A stretch of 64,000 nt of DNA from an uncultured Pseudomonadales bacterium (GTDB taxonomy: Bacteria > Pseudomonadota > Gammaproteobacteria > Pseudomonadales > Azotimanducaceae). Location: contig CATOTI010000001.1 of the NCBI GenBank assembly GCA_951813295.1, forward strand, positions 186,001 to 250,000, written 5' to 3'. Shown one piece after another: positions 61,341 to 64,000 of this stretch. Position 1 is the first letter of the stretch. Every line of letters starts with the position of its first letter. A program made the translations under genes and the position numbers. The notes below the pieces were generated by a model. The model searched no databases. It saw only the letters and a program-made list of their open reading frames with translations, and was not told the origin of the DNA.

Positions 61341-62063
61341 ATGGCGGATACGCCGCTCGATGCGTACTGGGCATTCTTCACGAACTTCAATACGCGTGAT
61401 CCGGTGACGTTTTCATCGGCGCTCAATTACCCGCACGTTCGACTGTCACCGCGTCGCGCGCCGGGCGTCGTCCCGACGCTCGAGGATCACGCCGCGGCGA
61501 TGTCGTGGGATCGTTTCATCGCGGACGGATGGGACCACACCGTCGGCGTCGAACCGGAAGTGTTGCAGGTGGGCGAGGACCGAGCGCATATCCGCGGTGG
61601 ATGGACCCGTTTCACCAAGGACGGCGATCCGATTCTTACCAACTACGTGACCTATATCGCGACGCGCTTGCCGTCCGGCTGGGGTATTCAATCGCGTTTC
61701 GGAATCGATGGGGGTGTCGATAGCGCGGACGACGACATCCTGGCTGCGGCTGACGCATTCGTAACAACGTTATCGAGCGGTGACTCGAACGCCGTCGCGC
61801 ATGCAATGCACCTGCCCAACGTTCGTGTGGGGGTGGGCGTGGTGGACAAGTTCGAGGATCGTTCTGCACTCGTCCAGTCGCTCGATGCCGACCCGGTGCC
61901 GGCGCTCGACGGGGTGAGTCGCTCCATCGTCTACGGCGGCGTGGACGCCGCGACGGTCGTCATCGCGGGCGAATGCACGGCGGGGCGGTTTCAGGGCCTC
62001 TTCTTTTTCAGCCGCGTGGACGATCAATGGGGCGTTCAGGCGCGCTCGACGTTCATCTCGTGA
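61341..62063 (+). CDS. Tandem NTF2-like protein
   Basis: This 240-residue cytoplasmic protein consists of two repeats of about 120 residues. Each begins with a helix and the sequence pattern ALNYPHVRLSPRRAPGVV / AMHLPNVRVGVGVVDKFE and continues with strands (IRGGWTRFTKDG..., VIAGECTAGRFQG). The layout is that of SnoaL/NTF2-like domains, which bind or isomerise small hydrophobic ligands. The ATG at 61341 is preceded by GAGGAGG. It lies 71 bp before the CoA-transferase on the same strand. The function is unknown. Confidence 0.75.
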   Translation: MADTPLDAYWAFFTNFNTRDPVTFSSALNYPHVRLSPRRAPGVVPTLEDHAAAMSWDRFIADGWDHTVGVEPEVLQVGEDRAHIRGGWTRFTKDGDPILTNYVTYIATRLPSGWGIQSRFGIDGGVDSADDDILAAADAFVTTLSSGDSNAVAHAMHLPNVRVGVGVVDKFEDRSALVQSLDADPVPALDGVSRSIVYGGVDAATVVIAGECTAGRFQGLFFFSRVDDQWGVQARSTFIS

Positions 62064-62134
62064 TTTTGGGGGCCGATTGACAATCGTCGAGTCGGGCTCG
62101 GATGCTTCAAACAGACGAAACGGGGAGTGATGCG

Positions 62135-63334
62135 ATGGGCGCGTTGGAAGGCATGCGGATTCTCGACATGACGCAATACGAGGCCGGTACGTCGTGTACG
62201 CAGGCGCTCGGGTTCCTCGGTGCGGACGTCGTGAAAGTGGAAGCGCCCGAGTTCGGCGATCCGGGCCGGCGCGTGGGCCTCGGCAAGGACGGCGGATACT
62301 CGGCCTATTTCTGCAACTGGAACGCCAACAAGCGCAGCATCGCGTTGGACCTTCGGACCGAAGCGGGCAAGAAGCTCTTCTTCGATCTCGTCCCGAAATT
62401 CGACGTTTTCGTCGAGAACTACGGCCCCGGTGTCGTAGAGCGCCTGGGCATCGACTACGAGACGCTCTCGGCACTTCACCCGGGTCTCATTCACGCGCGC
62501 CTGAAGGGGTTCGGTACGTCGGGTCCCTACGCACACTACAAGAGCTTCGACATGGTCGCGCAGGCCGCCGCGGGTGCGTTTTCGGTGACAGGCGAACCGG
62601 AGGGCAAACCGCTCATTCCGGGGCCGACCACCGGTGACTCGGGTACCGGCGTACAACTTGCCATGGCCATTCTCGCGGCCTACATCCAGCGCGGCCGTAC
62701 CGGGGAAGGTCAGTCGATCGAGATTTCGATGCAGGAGGCGATGACCTACTACATGCGAACTCGCATCGCGACGGGTTCGGCGTGGGGTCAGGAAGCGGCC
62801 TCTCGAACGGGAACGGGCGGTGGGTTGCCACCGGTCGACCTCTACCCCTGCAAGCCGTTCGGGCCGAACGACTGGATCTACCTCATGCCGATTACGGCAG
62901 GTCAATGGGATGAAATCTGCGCGGTCATCGATCGACCGGACCTCGTCGTCGATGAACGCTTCGCGAATCCGCGTGATCGCTTCGAACACCGTGATGAGGT
63001 GTACGAGATCTTTTCTTCCTGGACGCGAGAACGGACGAAGGTCGAGGCGATGGAGGCGATGGCGGAAGCGGGTGTGCCTTGCTCCGCCGTACTCGACACG
63101 GCGGAACTTCACTCGGATCGCCACCTCGTCGAGCGTGGATTCGTGCATCACCTCGATTTACCGCTGCACGGGGAAGTCCCGTTGCTTGGGTTCGCGCCCC
63201 GGCTGTCGAACTCGGACGTGCCGATGACGGCGCCGCCCTTGCTCGGGGAACACACGCGAGAAGTGCTCGCCGAGGATCTGGGCCTCGCCGCGGACGCTCT
63301 CGATGCCTTGGCTGACGAGGGCGCGATCGGCTGA
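62135..63334 (+). CDS. CaiB/BaiF-family CoA-transferase
   Basis: This is a 399-residue single-domain CoA-transferase. The opening MGALEGMRILDMTQYEAGTS is typical, followed by LGADVVKVEAPEFGDPGRRV, NANKRSIALDLRTEAGKKLF and the GYSAYFCNWN segment. The catalytic aspartate is probably in SFDMVAQAAAGAFSVTGEPE. I start at ATG 62135, which has GGGAG upstream; an earlier start at 62102 adds 11 residues. It moves CoA from a donor acyl-CoA to a carboxylate. The tandem CoA-transferase at the left edge is a different gene. Confidence 0.93.
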   Translation: MGALEGMRILDMTQYEAGTSCTQALGFLGADVVKVEAPEFGDPGRRVGLGKDGGYSAYFCNWNANKRSIALDLRTEAGKKLFFDLVPKFDVFVENYGPGVVERLGIDYETLSALHPGLIHARLKGFGTSGPYAHYKSFDMVAQAAAGAFSVTGEPEGKPLIPGPTTGDSGTGVQLAMAILAAYIQRGRTGEGQSIEISMQEAMTYYMRTRIATGSAWGQEAASRTGTGGGLPPVDLYPCKPFGPNDWIYLMPITAGQWDEICAVIDRPDLVVDERFANPRDRFEHRDEVYEIFSSWTRERTKVEAMEAMAEAGVPCSAVLDTAELHSDRHLVERGFVHHLDLPLHGEVPLLGFAPRLSNSDVPMTAPPLLGEHTREVLAEDLGLAADALDALADEGAIG

Positions 63335-63340
63335 CGTCGG

Positions 63341-63745
63341 TCAGCGCTCCAGCCGAATCGGCGTGCATGAATCCGAGTCGGGCGCAAAGAGATCGACGTA
63401 GCGATCGGCAAGGCCGTACTTCGCATCGCGCAGTTTGTTGTAAACGGCGCAACTCCCGGGATCGGCGCTCGCGCGGTACTCGCGCGCCACACCGTCCCGC
63501 TCGATCGTCAGTGACGGATCAGCCGTCAGCTTCGTGATCCAGTAGTCGGTCGGATCGCCGTGTTCGATCCACGTGCCGTTTTCGTCTTCGACGATCCAGA
63601 CCCGTACTTCATCGGTCGACCCGTCGACCGCCTCGCGGTGCAGCACGACGACCTCACCGCCGAGTTCGCTCGCCAGCATGATCGATCCGAACATGAGCAG
63701 CGGCAGGGCGATGATGAGCACGACGATCCTGATGAGCCACTTCAT
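63341..63745 (-). CDS. Nitroreductase/quinone reductase-family (DUF385-like) membrane-anchored protein
   Basis: This 134-residue protein starts with a transmembrane segment (WLIRIVVLIIALPLLMFGSIML). The remainder (VWIVEDENGTWIEHGDPTDY, DPSLTIERDGVAREY) follows the layout of deazaflavin-linked quinone reductase relatives: anchor, strand, then a short beta-rich domain ending near residue 110. It is similar in plan to the nonsense-interrupted gene at 14110-14514. The stop is 6 bp from the CoA-transferase stop (convergent). The family call is tentative. Confidence 0.6.
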   Translation of the reverse strand: MKWLIRIVVLIIALPLLMFGSIMLASELGGEVVVLHREAVDGSTDEVRVWIVEDENGTWIEHGDPTDYWITKLTADPSLTIERDGVAREYRASADPGSCAVYNKLRDAKYGLADRYVDLFAPDSDSCTPIRLER

Positions 63746-63765
63746 GTCCGGGCCTCCTTGCGTGA

Positions 63766-64000
63766 CGTCAACGTGCGGTAAAGCCGCCGTCGACGATGAG
63801 TTCCGTACCAGTGATGAAGCTCGCTTCGTCCGAAGCGAGGAACAGGATGGCGTTGGCGACTTCTCCGGGTCGGCCGAGGCGTTTCAGGGGAATCGCCTTT
63901 TCTCGCATGGTGATCGCCGCTTCGCCGTGAAGACGCTTGTCGTCGTCGAGGATCGGGGTGTCGATCGAACCCGGGTGAATCGAGTTGCAGCGGATGTTCA
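63766..64000 (-). CDS. Short-chain dehydrogenase/reductase, C-terminal part (5' end off window)
   Basis: The minus-strand frame entering from the right edge ends at TGA 63766-63768. It encodes [20 protein letters not shown], then [20 protein letters not shown] and [17 protein letters not shown]. This is the universal C-terminus of classical SDRs: the I-x-P-G after the catalytic region, R-x-G-x-P-x-E-V and the final G-x-x-x-x-V-D-G-G. The cofactor site and catalytic tyrosine lie beyond the window. It would be an NAD(P)-dependent alcohol or ketone oxidoreductase. Confidence 0.92.

Noticed and set aside
62036..63151. A 371-codon minus-strand frame over the CoA-transferase
   Set aside because: No recognisable protein features, and the plus-strand frame is a complete CaiB/BaiF enzyme.
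1..64000. CRISPR arrays, tRNA or rRNA genes
   Set aside because: No regularly spaced direct repeats with unique spacers, and no tRNA- or rRNA-like sequence was recognised; the only arrays are the palindromic repeats described.

Overview
The window is GC-rich (by eye about 60-65%) with bacterial gene density. It looks like a Gram-negative proteobacterium, most likely a free-living or marine gammaproteobacterium. The basis for this is a TonB-dependent receptor with a TonB box, a beta-barrel porin, a Tat-exported molybdenum hydroxylase, c-type cytochromes and many Fe(II)/2-oxoglutarate oxygenases. The taxonomic call is inference. I saw no rRNA, tRNA or CRISPR array.

Layout. 1-12.3 kb: a tandem-domain CaiB/BaiF CoA-transferase (cut by the left edge), a CPBP membrane protease, a metallo-beta-lactamase-fold hydrolase and an N-acyl-D-amino-acid deacylase-type amidohydrolase in one operon, a HAPMO-type Baeyer-Villiger monooxygenase split by one in-frame TAA, a PhyH oxygenase, and a TonB receptor with a clear terminator. 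12.8-20.9 kb: an accessory stretch of small orphan genes (methyltransferase, DinB, membrane-anchored proteins, AraC regulator) and decayed genes (nonsense-interrupted quinone reductase, hydrolase remnant, frameshifted membrane protein, IS91-type transposase relic). A 132-bp repeat occurs here twice.

21.4-36.4 kb: catabolic genes. They are an MFS carrier, an ADP-forming acyl-CoA synthetase (alpha part frameshifted), VOC and PhyH proteins, an acyl-CoA dehydrogenase, an IorAB-type molybdenum hydroxylase, a flavin monooxygenase-like protein, an ArsR/SRPBCC-VOC pair, a DUF35/thiolase pair and an NAD-dependent epimerase. 36.7-46 kb: a porin, a secreted di-heme protein, two TauD dioxygenases (one overlapping a cytochrome c'-like gene), a SIS-domain protein, an HTH regulator with an SRPBCC-PDZ fusion, a kinase-like phosphotransferase and a zinc alcohol dehydrogenase. 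46-60 kb: a second MFS carrier, a carotenoid-cleavage-type oxygenase, a YtcJ-like amidohydrolase, and a six-gene minus-strand operon (M20 hydrolase, hotdog protein, long TauD, PhyH, LolD-like ATPase, FtsX-like permease). 60-64 kb: thioesterase, NTF2-like protein, CoA-transferase, a quinone reductase-family protein and the end of an SDR.

Taken together the window reads as a catabolic island. Outer-membrane uptake, two MFS carriers, nine or so oxygenases, amide/ester hydrolases and CoA-level enzymes would open and degrade hydrophobic or aromatic/terpenoid substrates. The substrates are not determinable from sequence alone. Two palindromic repeat blocks lie between convergent genes (about 48.1-48.2 and 60.35-60.5 kb) and form a REP-like family. 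Four genes carry single-base-type disruptions, so either the accessory genes are decaying or the assembly contains errors; read-level checks would separate these.
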